Origin: Puccinia triticina
Lineage: Eukaryota; Basidiomycota; Pucciniomycetes; Pucciniales; Pucciniaceae
Length of the DNA stretch: 64,000 nucleotides
Reading direction: 5' to 3'
Assembly: GCF_026914185.1 (NCBI RefSeq)
Contig: NC_070565.1
Location: forward strand, 7,006,001 to 7,070,000
Shown: in pieces, positions 41,263 to 50,659 of the stretch
Position numbering within the stretch: the stretch's first letter is position 1
How the letters are laid out: each line of letters starts with the position of its first letter
Position numbers and translations under genes: made by a program
The notes under the pieces: model-generated
Told to the model about the DNA's origin: nothing
Database searches by the model: none
What the model saw: only the letters and a program-made list of their open reading frames with translations

Positions 41263-41302
41263 ACAGGGAAGGGGACTTATGTAGAGACTGTAAAATGAAG
41301 AT

Positions 41303-41387
41303 GTGTCTGGTGAGATTCGAACTCACGACCTCAGCTATGCTGAGACACATAGTAGAGTGCTGCCTTTACCAACTAGGCTACAGACGC
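41303..41387 (-). other. Class-II tRNA-like sequence in the left TRIM LTR
   Basis: On the minus strand it starts GCGTCTGTAGCCTAGTTGGT and is 85 nt long. Visible are a D arm GCC...GGC with an A-box (TAGCCTAGTTGG), a GCAC/GTGT anticodon stem with an eight-base loop, a perfect 6-bp variable arm CTCAGC-ATA-GCTGAG, a T arm GTGAG-TTCGAAT-CTCAC with a full B-box, and an acceptor pairing GCGTCTG with CAGACAC at six of seven positions. The long variable arm is typical of tRNA-Ser/Leu. I do not assign an anticodon. Confidence 0.7.
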
Positions 41388-41727
41388 TTGTGGCTGCCAG
41401 GTGGGTGGTTGGTTGGTAGTGCTCATGGGTCAATCCAACAGCCCTCCATACTGTGGTGATGCATCATGGTAGCAGACTAACAGACAACTCAACACCCCCC
41501 CCCCTTGCTACATGATGGGAAGTGGGGATTGACCCCAAGAGAGAGTGGGAATGAGACCCAGGAAAGATGATCAGTATAGGGATTGAACCCATGATCTAGA
41601 TGTAGGCTTATAGGGGTTTGTGTGGTCTTACAAGTAAGCATTCACAACTTCATCAAGTCTCTATTGTAAGCAAGTAGCGCTCAGGTAGCTCTGGGCTCAT
41701 AACCTGTAGAGACTGTAAAATGAAGAT

Positions 41728-41812
41728 GTGTCTGGTGAGAGTCAAACTCACGACCTCAGCTATGCTGAGACACATACTAGAGTGCTGCCTTTACCAACTA
41801 GGCTACAGACGC
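41728..41812 (-). other. tRNA-like sequence in the right TRIM LTR
   Basis: Same position and length as in the left LTR. The T loop has decayed (plus strand GAGAGTCAAACTCAC instead of GAGATTCGAACTCAC), so the B-box is weaker here. The variable arm is kept. Confidence 0.65.
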
Positions 41813-42224
41813 TTGTGGCTGCCAGCTGGGTGGTTGGTTGGTAGTGCTCATGGGTCGATCCGACAGCCCTCCATACTGTGGTGATACATCATGGTAGCAG
41901 ACTAACAGACAACTCAACAACTTACTTTGACACGCTGTGCCCCCGCCGAAACTCCATACTGCCCGCCGTTTGAAGAACCAGAAGAAAGTACTTGAGAGAA
42001 GCGAGAAAGCAAAGAATTGAACAAAATCGGACTGGTGTTTTTGGAATTTTGCTGGTTTTCTTGATGTTTTTGATCTTGATGTTTTCTGAGCGAGACGTTC
42101 GAGAGAGCCGAAAAAGACAAGACAGGAGAAAGAGAAAAAAGATGGGCCTCTTGATCAGAAGTCGATCCGCCAGTCAGAGGTCGAGGCCCTGGATTAAAAC
42201 TGCCGGCAGATGGATCGACACCTC

Positions 42225-44366
42225 TCATAAAAAATGCGGATCCTCTGCAGGGTCCTCCTCGAGGCGACCGCAATGAACCAGCACGCCTTTCCGACCATGG
42301 GACGGAAACTTGCGCTCCCATCTACCCTTGTCAACTGGGCAAAGGGTCACCTCGATATTCCTTCCACTGGAGTCCGGAAGTATGATCCGCTCCCCTGCCG
42401 TTGAGGAGAACATCAACGTAGCTCTGAAATCCATTAAGAATGGACAACCCAGAATGAAAGGCCCATCAGCCCGAGTGATCCAAAAGTGACAGGTGCCCAC
42501 TATGGAGCGTCCCACTCGGATTGGAACATCCTCCGCGATTCCAATCAATTCACACGCCTGGTTGTTGATGCCGTAAACCGCGGAGCTGAAATTGACTCTA
42601 GGCGTAAGGTTGAGCTTGACCGCTAGCGAATCCGAAATCAAATTGAGTTGCGACCCCGAGTCCACCAACGGCGATGAGATAGCTTCACCCTCTCCCACGC
42701 TACAATTGAGATAACCAAGGGGACAGGAGTAAAGGCTTGGATCAAAGTCCCCATCCGGATCAATCCCTTCGGCTAGCGTACCCGAGTTTACCTTCAAGTC
42801 CTCAGAACCAACTTCCACACGCCGGCGAGCGACCCACTTCTTCACGCCGTCTGACACAGCTGGAGAAACAGAACAAATCTCCCCCACCGTTGTGGTAAGC
42901 GGAAGGTCAAAAATCTTCTTGACGATCCCGTCCACCGCGTCGGGATGATCACGCGCGACCTCTCGCTCGAACCTGACCCTAGGATGAGATCCAGTGGCTT
43001 TGGAGGGGGTTGCGGGACGCGCTGCCGACTCCTTTGGTGAAGGGGGCTCGAGGTCCGGCTCATTCATGATCCGATCAAACAGTTCCGGCTCGTCACCCTC
43101 CTGAGGTCTCTGAAGGTCCGCAGAAGGATCGGATGTTTTTCGCAAGGGTCTTCTTGACTGAGTCGGAGGAACTTGGGGAGCTTTAAAAAGACGTGATTCT
43201 TCATGGCGCTTCCTTCCCGCCAGGTCTGACTCGTAGACTCTGGCGAAAGACTGAGAAGAGACAGCCGGCGGATACCAGGGCTGTAGCGATCCACAGCTCG
43301 CCTTGTATTCAGCTGTGGTCACTGTCGATGACTGGCGGATCGGAGTTGCGGGTCTAGGAGCCGCGGCAGCTGAGTTTGGCTGGAAAGAGGCCACAACATG
43401 TCGGATCAGCCTACTACGATCGAATGGAATGAGCGCCCCATTTGGAAGGAAAAAATTTGTACCTCGCTGTTCAACGAGCCCTGCTTCTTTGTCCTTAACA
43501 AGCTCCTGACAACGGGACGTCCCATGATTCTCCCTATGGCAATAGTAACAGACCAACGGCGGCCGCTCTGTCGAGGCTGAAGCCTTGGTAGGTATCGCCG
43601 ATATCTTCTGATCTATTTTGTGTTCAAACGCCTCCAGCAACCTCGACAGTTCGTCTATGTTTGGGGAAGGTTTGGCCGGCTTCGGGGCGTCCTTGGGGCG
43701 CCGGTCCTTGCCCATCTTCTTCATGACCGAGTTTCCCTCCTGAAATGGGGACGCTACAACAGGCTGGCCCGTTCTCGATTCTTCGAAGGTGAGCGCAGTT
43801 TGCTCCTTCATCACGGCGTCCACGGCCTCTTTGAGAATCTTGAAGGTCGGCAATTTGAAACGATGATCCAAAGTTGTCACCATCGTCCCATCTCGAATCA
43901 ACTTCTTCCTGATTTCGTCCTGGGCGGTGGCCGAGAAGGCTTGATAGTAAGAGTTTCGGATCTCCTCCACTGAGTCGATGTGGGCTTTCGAGAGCAGGTA
44001 CGACTGAATAGGCTCCCACGACTGGCGGAACTTCTGATAATCCGTTGCTGAAGCCACGCCGCCCTTGGAAACCCAATCTTCAACCAGAGAAGTCAGGTCC
44101 CGCGTAGTGAACCTTGCGGTGTCCACCTGGCCCCAGTAGGCAATCATCGCGGCCTTGAGCTTCGGCCAATCGGGGGGGCTAAACCCTTCCAGCGTCTCGA
44201 GAATATCCAGCAGCTTGTCGGTAGCGAGGAACAGCCGAATCTGCCGGGCCATGTCCAGCTCGGTGGCCTCGTCCAGACTAGCCACCATCTCATAGGTTTC
44301 GATAAACCTTTCAACCTTGGTTCCATCAAAACATAGCCGCTTGTTCGGCGACTTGATTTTGACCAT
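42225..44366 (-). CDS. Gypsy A gag-protease
   Basis: It starts at ATG 44364-44366 (MVKIKSPNKRLCFDG, aligned with MVKIKPQKKGLCFDG in B). About 713 residues with no stop: a capsid-like region (MIAYWGQVDTARFTTRDL, QSWEPIQSYLLSKAHID), a zinc knuckle CYYCHRENHGTSRC, a Pro/Ser/Glu-rich linker, and a protease with SPLVDSGSQLNLIS and a closing ILGCPFLMDF. It is moderately diverged from B over the whole length, so A and B are separate families that share layout. Its survival while pol is broken may be chance or may reflect age. Confidence 0.87.
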   Translation of the reverse strand: MVKIKSPNKRLCFDGTKVERFIETYEMVASLDEATELDMARQIRLFLATDKLLDILETLEGFSPPDWPKLKAAMIAYWGQVDTARFTTRDLTSLVEDWVSKGGVASATDYQKFRQSWEPIQSYLLSKAHIDSVEEIRNSYYQAFSATAQDEIRKKLIRDGTMVTTLDHRFKLPTFKILKEAVDAVMKEQTALTFEESRTGQPVVASPFQEGNSVMKKMGKDRRPKDAPKPAKPSPNIDELSRLLEAFEHKIDQKISAIPTKASASTERPPLVCYYCHRENHGTSRCQELVKDKEAGLVEQRGTNFFLPNGALIPFDRSRLIRHVVASFQPNSAAAAPRPATPIRQSSTVTTAEYKASCGSLQPWYPPAVSSQSFARVYESDLAGRKRHEESRLFKAPQVPPTQSRRPLRKTSDPSADLQRPQEGDEPELFDRIMNEPDLEPPSPKESAARPATPSKATGSHPRVRFEREVARDHPDAVDGIVKKIFDLPLTTTVGEICSVSPAVSDGVKKWVARRRVEVGSEDLKVNSGTLAEGIDPDGDFDPSLYSCPLGYLNCSVGEGEAISSPLVDSGSQLNLISDSLAVKLNLTPRVNFSSAVYGINNQACELIGIAEDVPIRVGRSIVGTCHFWITRADGPFILGCPFLMDFRATLMFSSTAGERIILPDSSGRNIEVTLCPVDKGRWERKFPSHGRKGVLVHCGRLEEDPAEDPHFL

Positions 44367-44409
44367 TGTGACGATCCTGGGAAGAAATTTGACGAGTGAT
44401 GGGGTATGG

Positions 44410-44484
44410 CTCACAGCGTGGCTAGGTTGCTTTTCGACGATGTGTAGAAATACCCTTGGAGGTGCACTAATGGAGGGGACTTAC
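44410..44484 (-). repeat. Leader cassette of Gypsy A
   Basis: It is 75 nt from GTAAGT (44479-44484) to GTGAG (44410-44414), ending 43 nt before the gag ATG. Confidence 0.6.
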
Positions 44485-44786
44485 TTTTACCTCTCCTTTG
44501 CCCCGCTACTGAACACTGAAAAAGATAAAGAAAGAAAAGTCGGCGCTGATCTTGATCCTGAAACGAGAATCAAGCCGTGGATGATCCGATCAGTTGAGAA
44601 AGATCAATTCGACGAGCAACCGCGGAATGATGAAAGATGGTTTGATGGATGGGGTGTGGATCGAAGGATAGGGAAAAGAACCGAGGCAAATTCAGCTGAG
44701 GTTCCCGGATTCCACCTAAAGAAAGCAATGGAAGAGAAGAAAACAAAAGAGAAATATAACCGCCAAACGGCCTCAAAACCACAGTC

Positions 44787-44836
44787 CGAGACTGTAAATC
44801 TTGAGGTCGCTGGTTCGATCCCGGCTCGGGGGACCA
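44787..44836 (-). promoter_or_regulatory. Primer-binding site of A with a 50-nt tRNA-Tyr match
   Basis: The same 50 bases as at 36981-37030, ending ACCA four bases before the LTR. The sequence outside these 50 bases is different in A and B. Confidence 0.8.
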
Positions 44837-44840
44837 AATA

Positions 44841-45580
44841 TGAAGCTCCGCTCGGTGCTAGGCCGGCGGCAGCGCTGGGAGGGGAATGGTGTCGAGTGAC
44901 TGCCCTCACGGATCGGTCCGGAAAAACGAGACGGAAGATTTGAGGTGATAGCGTTGTGGAGGTGGTTTTGAGAGTTCGCCAAGGGTTGGATTCTCGGCGG
45001 CGGTTTTGTTGAGGATTCTGGGATGATTTGAGGGATTCGTCGAAGGGAAGTGGAATTTGTAAGACTCTTCACTCTTGTTTCTAGACTCCGGACTCGAGAT
45101 GGCGGATCAGAATGCCATGCCGCTCCCCTCCTCCAAGTTCTGCAAACTTGGACTCGGGGAGGCAACATGTCACATACATTTCATCATCTCCTTGCGCGCC
45201 GTGCGCGCGCACACAACACAACACAAATAGACAAGAACACAAAAGGAACAGAAAACAGAATCAAAACAGAACAGGACAACAGAGCTCAGCAGGATAGAAA
45301 TAGAGTAGAAAGAAGGGAAAACCACAGCATAAGAAATGAGGGAGAAATGACACAAACCAGACAAAGGAATAAGAGAAATAGATCAGAAACCAAAGGCAAA
45401 GAAATAAAACCCACAGCACAAACTGTGTTAGGACCAAGAAAGGGAAGGAGGAGGGAATAAAGAGGGGAATGAGGAATAAGGGATGAGAAGAAGGGACAGT
45501 TTGAGAACCTTGAGGCTTGTGGGTCTTGATCTTGAGTTTTGTGATGATAGCTTGAGTCTTGAGAACTGGATCTTGATTCT
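44841..45580 (-). repeat. 5' LTR of Gypsy A
   Basis: It is 740 bp, partner of 26651-27390. The DIRS-like sequence resumes with TGATATGAGCG. Confidence 0.88.
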
Positions 45581-45585
45581 TGATA

Positions 45586-46440
45586 TGAGCGCCGGTGAAA
45601 TTCGAGAACTGAAAATTCACTTGACTACCGGTTTGCCCACCACAACGACTACCGGAAAAGAAACTCGCAAAGCGGATTGAGCAAGTACAATATTTCCTTG
45701 AAATTGGCGCCAAATCCTCATACAACGAAGTCGAGATTACAGCAGGAAGGTTGAATCACGTGTCGTACATCTTACCGCAGTTGAGGTGCTATCTCTGCGC
45801 GGTATACCAATGGTTAAAGGACTGGGTACATTGAGACAGACGACGCCCAATTCCCAAGGACGCCGAGGAAGATCTACATACTTGGCTCACGACTTTGAAG
45901 AACTTTACACCCACAAGGCTCATCGTGCAACAAGACCCGACAGAGGTCGGTTGGGTAGGAGACGCGTCCACCGGCTATGGGATAGGTGTACTCATCGGCA
46001 GGCGATGGGCTCAATTCCGGCTTAGGTCCATGGAAGAGCTGGATAAAGGAATCGAGGAAGGAGACGAAGAGGAAAAGCAAATCTCAAGACTGGAAACCGT
46101 CGCGGTGAGATTGGGACTACTCATGCTACTAAAACTAGGCGCAAGGAAGGGGAAGAAATTCATTGTGTGGACGGACAACACAACCACCAAAAGTGTTATC
46201 CTCAAACGGAAGTCAAAAGACAAATTTGTGAATCACGAATGGAAGAAAATCCAGAACTTGCTGGTCAAACACCAAATAAACCTGATAGCAAAAAGAGTGA
46301 CGTCCGCGGAAAACCGAGCCAATACTCTGTCAAGAGGAATTCGCCTGGGGCACCGGAACAGAGATCAATTACGGATAACGGTCCCAAGGGACCTAGAAGC
46401 GCTCGTCGAACAAGTCACGGAAGAAGAGTAACTAGTCGTG
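45586..46440 (+). pseudogene. DIRS-like RT end and RNase H
   Basis: After a frameshifted stretch, the frame around 45695-45810 reads YFLEIGAKSSYNEVE, then AGRLNHVSYILPQLRCYL. The frame covering 45895-46431 reads KNFTPTRLI, VGWVGDASTGYGIGVLI, SRLETVAVRLGLLML, WTDNTTTKSVI and NRANTLSRGI, an RNase H-like fold with Asp and Glu residues. It continues the RT at 26650 once Gypsy A is removed (VRY.. codons). It matches the thumb and RNase H of DIRS/Ngaro-type elements by memory. Confidence 0.6.
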
Positions 46441-46905
46441 GCACTAGAGCACAAAGAATTTAGAAATAGATCATAATTGACGCATTGGATGAATGGATTG
46501 CTGAAACAAAGAGATAAGGGAAGGCAACTCCTCAGGAGACCTGGAGTTACGAGGTCTGAGCGGGCTCCAGGCCACCTGGAGTTACGGGTCGGGCTCTGAC
46601 CCCAGGGCTTGATACTCCTACAGAGCACCAGAGATTCACAACCTGTGAAGGAATGTGAGATCTCTGTCCAATCCTCCTATTTTTCCACCCTATCCTTCGG
46701 CCGCTGCGGCAGCGGGCGGAAAAGGACAGAATTGGAAGGGAGGAGGGGAGAGTGCCAACCTTATCCCACACTTGGATGGCTTGGGGAACTACTGGCGTAG
46801 TTCCCGGGTCAACCTAGGCAACTCAAACCTAATAGAAGATTTAGCAGCTGAAAGAGTAAATACACAATTAGGCTGGGGAAGAATAATACCCCCAGCCTAT
46901 CACAA
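46441..46905 (+). other. 3' tail of the DIRS-like element
   Basis: No intact gene; several stops occur in each frame. Two hairpins are visible: GGAACTACTGGCGTAGTTCC (about 46787-46806) and AGGCTGGGG...CCCCCAGCCT (about 46870-46899). A tyrosine recombinase would be expected near here, but I cannot recognise one. The end is set by the return of Copia C RNase H codons. Confidence 0.35.
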
Positions 46906-47272
46906 AGACTAACACGAGAGTAGATTGGATGGTGAATATTTCTGCTTGCTGGAGTATGGTACTGATCCACTTGATCTTGATTTGTTTTTCCCTTATGAAA
47001 TCATTAATGAAATAGAATGCCCTGATCAAGTATTTAGTCTTCTTCTTTGACGCGTTGTTGCCCGCCATGAGGATTGCGGCTTCATTATTGCAGTAAATGT
47101 TCATTTTGAGTCTGTGGTTGATGTCTTCAAGCAAAATCAAGATCCCCGCTAGATGTTGTGCTCCATCTGAAAGTGCCACGTATTCCGCCGCGCACGCCAA
47201 AAGTGCTACCACTGTCTGTCTCTTTGCTCCCCATGCTATTGAGTCCCCCAAATGTTTGATGACAAAACCCAA
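46906..47272 (-). pseudogene. Copia C RNase H, C-terminal part
   Basis: On the minus strand it reads GAKRQTVVALLACAAEYVAL, then NIYCNNEAAILMAGN and a degraded AEIFT end motif. RNase H motifs are partly mutated. It is in a different frame from the RT, separated at a run of nine C near 47290. Confidence 0.65.
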
Positions 47273-47289
47273 CGTCGACCTCTCGTGCT

Positions 47290-49414
47290 CGCCCCCCCCA
47301 GTTCGCGTCTGACCATAAATCCAAAGAGTCTCTGCCGCCCTTGATCGCCAATTTCATCGAAGTCGTCCCTTTCAAATAACCAATCAGAAAATCTAGCGCC
47401 TTCCAGTGCGTGTGCGACGGGTTCTGGGTATATCTTGCCAAAAGGTTCACACCGTAGGACAGATCTGGTCGTGTTCCAGCGGCTAAGTACATCAGAGAAC
47501 CAATTATGGACTGGTATTTGGTCTGGTCAACCGGCTCACCCAAGTGAATTTCTAGCGTGGCGTCTGGTAGCGTGCTTCTTTGAGTATACATCGGTCTTGC
47601 ATAGTCTGCGACAATCTGATTTGCTAATTTCTCTTGATCGAGTTCGTATGCGTCTGCTGTCAGCTTGATGTTTATGCCCACAAGTTTTGCCACCTTATCG
47701 GACCATTTTATCTTCATGTCTTTTTCCATTGCCTTCCTCAATTCCGCCATCATTCCCGAGTCGGAAGCCACCGCGAAACTGTTGTCTACATGTAGCCATA
47801 TGTTAATGAAATCATTTCCGCGCCAATATATGTATAATGATTGCTCTAGTTCCAAAGCAATGAAACCAAGATTCTCCATTTTTGTCTTGAAGAACTTTCA
47901 ACAACAGCGCGCCGCTTGCTTGGTGCCGTACATGGCTTTTTTGAGTCTCATTATTTTTCCTTTCAAGTCGGGTCGGATTTCTACGGGCGGTTGAACGTAT
48001 ACTTCCTCCTCTATAGGACTATAGAGGTAAGCTGAGCTGACGTTGAACGTGGCTATAGGATAGTGGTACTTGAATGCCAATGGAATAAGCAGGCGCAGCA
48101 TTACTAGGGAGGCGGTTGGGACATATGTTTCATTGCAGTCTCTTCCCGTGACTTGATTGAATCCCTTTGCAACGTGTCGCGCTCTGAATATTTCTGGATC
48201 ACCTTCATTAACACCGTCCTTGATCACAAATACCCACCGGCAGCCATGGGCCTTTGCTCCCGGGAATGGTTCCATAGCTTCCCAGACATCAAGTTCTAAA
48301 AATTTGTCAATCTCGTAGTTCGCAGCATCAAACCAATCCTTTGAGTGTATGGTCTTCAACGCTGACTTGATATTCAAGGTAATACATCGGTCTTCTTGCA
48401 CTGGTAGGTTTGCCACAGCTTTTTCTTCTTCCTTCGCGTTTTCCTTGGTAGTCTCTTTGCCTAGCTTCAGAAAGATTTGGTTGATGATGAAATCAAGGCT
48501 TCCTTTGTCTTTTTTCTTTTTCACCGGGAGCGATTGGAATTCAGGAAAGATGACGGATGTGAAGTGTAGAATCCGGCCATTGTACGACAAGTGTACAAGC
48601 CAGCCTCCTCCGGTTGCTGGATATCCAATCAGTTTGCCGACGTGCGCCCTCTGCAATAGTTCATCTTGTTTTTCCTTGGGGATGTGGGCTATTGCCTCTG
48701 CGCCAAACGGGTACAAAGCATTTGGGTCAATTTCTATCCCATACAACACAGTGAGTGGGCATGAGGCAATCTTCTTGTTTGGTATGCGGTTATGAATGTG
48801 TGCGGCCATTTGATAAGCGTAACTCCAGTACGGACGGGGCATTTTGGATTCATGAAGCATCGTCCTGGCTAGAGATGGCCATTTTGCACCCGCTGGCGGG
48901 TACCCGCCACCTTTCAGGATGCAACTGTGTGCCCTGGCAGGTACCCAGGGCTGCTGTGGAGTGAATTCCTTGAATTTTTACTAGGATTGAACATCCCACA
49001 CCACCATGGGTATCTGAAAGTGCACACAGTTGCCTTCTGAAAGGTGGCGGGTACCCGCCAGCGGGTGCAAAATGGCCATCTCTAGTCCTGGCCATGTCGC
49101 CAAGCGTTTGGTTTACACGCTCTGCTTTGCCATTCTGCTCTGGGCTGTAAGGTGGTACTGGTGCAAGTCTGGTACCTATTGGTATAAGCAACTTTTTCAA
49201 CGCGGCGGTGTACTCCGGGGCGTTATTGCATTGTATTGCTTTTGGAAATTTCCCTAACGTGTTTTTCAAGTGGTGGAGCCAAGCCATGATCTTACTTGGC
49301 ACTTCACTTCTTTCAGTCATAGCATCACACCAGATATATGTTGAGGCATGGTCTCGTAGCATCAATATATATCGCTTTCCGGACATGTTGTGGCTGAACG
49401 GTCCGGCCACGTGT
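47290..49414 (-). pseudogene. Copia C RT and integrase, split by a hAT MITE
   Basis: On the minus strand the integrase core (GKRYILMLRDHASTYIW, QCNNAPEYTA, PEQNGKAERVNQTLGDMAR) is interrupted by the MITE at 48870-49084, then continues TMLHESKMPRPYW. RT follows: KDWFDAANYEIDKFLELDVW, FNVSSAYLYSPIEEEVYVQP and the active site LHVDN, where VDD is usual. Integrase shows CNN where SDN is expected, and a stop at 49414-49416 sits where the first catalytic Asp should be. Another stop is at 47898. Most of it stays in one frame. Confidence 0.7.
48870..49084. mobile_element. hAT-type MITE (215 bp)
   Basis: Terminal inverted repeats start TAGAGATGGCCATTTTGCAC and match perfectly for 48 bp, then imperfectly for about 15 more. 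The 8-bp TSD is GTCCTGGC (48862-48869 and 49085-49092). An 8-bp TSD and TAGAG ends indicate hAT. Removing it restores the integrase codons MARTML of Copia C. No coding capacity. Confidence 0.88.
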
Positions 49415-50656
49415 TACACCAGCAAGTCTACAGGTTCATCTCGCGGTATCAGTGAGTTGCTTCCTGGAGATTTACGGTTGATGCTTTTTGATGTTGCGCA
49501 TTGTTGACAAAAAAACAACGCCCACGACTTTCCTTCGATTTCTTCAGGATAGTGTTGCTTCAGGTAATTCCGGACTACTTCCTCAGACACGTGGCCAAGT
49601 CTCCGGTGCCACAGGAAAGGGTCAAATGACGGGCGCTGTAACACTTTGTTCAGGTGTAACATGTCAGAATTCTGGCTCATCTTCTTTGCTCACAGTCTTC
49701 CTTTTTCCATCACTGATTAGTGATGCCCTAACCCCCCCTTTTTTTTAATCTATCATCTTCCATCACAATGTGTGATGTGGTATTTATTTACATCAATTAT
49801 TTATTGATGCTTCCCATCACAAGATTGTGATGTGTATTTTCTCTTTCCATTGTTAAGTTACAATGCCTTCCACATGTTAATGTTTCGTTAAAATGTGTCT
49901 ATCTCTCCTTCCATCTCATGCAAGATGTCTGTTTTGTTTGTTTTGTCACTTAGGCCCCCTTTGGATCTTGCAAGGGGGCTCTCTAGTTGTGACTACATAT
50001 TTCCTCTGCTTGTATTTGAAATCAAATCATCAAGTCAGAGCACAAACTACTCAGACCCATCTTTGCTCCTTGGTCCAATCTCAAGACCCCTCAAGATTGA
50101 AACTCTCACCACATTGAACCCCTTTTCTCTGACTGAAAATCTCACATAACGATTCATTTGAATTACTCAAGAACCAGCAGTAGTTTTTATACAATGTGTT
50201 GAAAACTATGCTATTTGGGCTAGTAAGGGTTGCCTCTTGACCTTGAAAATGCAGTTCCCACCCTGAGCTCGTGAGTCGCCCGACAGATAGTATAATACTG
50301 TCAACGCCTGGGCAATAGTAGACGTCTTCAACCGTCACTGCGCCTTACTTCGTTGGGATTGAGATCTTCCCCTTGATGCTGACATCAACAGAGCAATCAG
50401 CCACCGCTAGTGAGATCTTCCTAGGTTTGCTGAGTTTTTCTCTTGACGTATATAAATCTAGATAACCACTCACGTGGGTTGAGGCTCTCAAGTCCAGTAA
50501 GATCTTCCCATCGCTTATTTCAGGTACGTCTATAAGTTGTTGGAGGCGGTTATTTTGGCCAAACAGACGATCTGGGGGAACATAGTTTGAGTGAGGTGAT
50601 CCGTGGTCTTCAGGAGGTTGTCCTATGATTCCCGCCTTGACGTCTTCCCAGAACAA
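49415..50656 (-). pseudogene. Copia C protease and GAG-pre-integrase region
   Basis: On the minus strand, 50656-50345 has a protease remnant with LLDLRAS where LLDSGA(S/T) is usual. 50338-50147 then continues YYCPGVDSIILSVGRL, and after the solo LTR the zinc region reads FLWHRRLGHVSEEVV and CQQCATSKS (49661-49414). Frames agree once the solo LTR is removed. Stops occur at about 50345 and 49414. Confidence 0.68.
49662..50146. repeat. Solo LTR in Copia C (485 bp)
   Basis: It runs from TGTCAGAATTC to ATCTCACA. The TSD is TAACA/TAACG (49657-49661 and 50147-50151), four of five matching. Removing it restores ESLHLNKV in Copia C. It contains paired ATCACNNNNTGTGATG motifs, such as CCATCACAATGTGTGATG (about 49760). 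No second copy is in the window. Confidence 0.7.
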
Positions 50657-50659
50657 CCA

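Larger units (their letters stand above)
41280..41919 (-). mobile_element. TRIM (miniature LTR retrotransposon) with tRNA-like LTRs
   Basis: Two 215-bp LTRs (41280-41494 and 41705-41919) enclose 210 bp without coding capacity. The TSD is ACTTA (41275-41279 and 41920-41924). On the minus strand the 5' LTR is followed by a primer site (plus strand CTGGGCTCATAACC, 41691-41704, matching the tRNA-iMet anticodon arm), and the 3' LTR is preceded by a G-run polypurine tract (C-run at 41495-41503). The ends TGTTGAG...CTACA and the half-tRNA primer site point to Copia enzymes acting in trans. Each LTR contains a tRNA-like segment. The LTRs differ at about ten positions, so it is not new. Confidence 0.85.
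41201..41925 (-). repeat. Spacer cassette 1 of Gypsy A, split by the TRIM
   Basis: GTAAGT is at 41920-41925 and GTGAG at 41201-41205. Without the TRIM and one ACTTA it measures 80 nt, as does cassette 1 of B. The three spacer cassettes of A total 237 nt, again a multiple of three. Confidence 0.6.
26651..45580 (-). mobile_element. Ty3/Gypsy element A, interrupted by B, a TRIM and a solo LTR
   Basis: The LTRs are 26651-27390 and 44841-45580 (740 bp each). GATA is on both sides (26647-26650 and 45582-45585), and joining the flanks restores the DIRS-like frame. Order on the minus strand: 5' LTR, tRNA-Tyr primer site, leader cassette, gag-protease, three-cassette spacer, RT, RNase H, integrase, end cassette, polypurine tract, 3' LTR. 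Pol is broken by B, a 965-bp solo LTR, a stop and two frameshifts; gag-protease is open. Confidence 0.88.
23070..46905 (+). mobile_element. DIRS/Ngaro-like (tyrosine-recombinase type) retroelement, interrupted
   Basis: It has a gag frame (23353-25209), an RT segment (about 25540-26650) and an RT/RNase H segment (about 45586-46440) on the plus strand, with Gypsy A between the last two. The RT has the IFRWVDDNLFIKK and FGGVAGCGSFG signature I associate with DIRS/Ngaro-type RTs rather than Gypsy or Copia. No LTRs or TSD are visible, as expected for that class. I could not find a tyrosine recombinase, so the class rests on RT alone. The ends are approximate, set by the break in Copia C. Confidence 0.5.
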
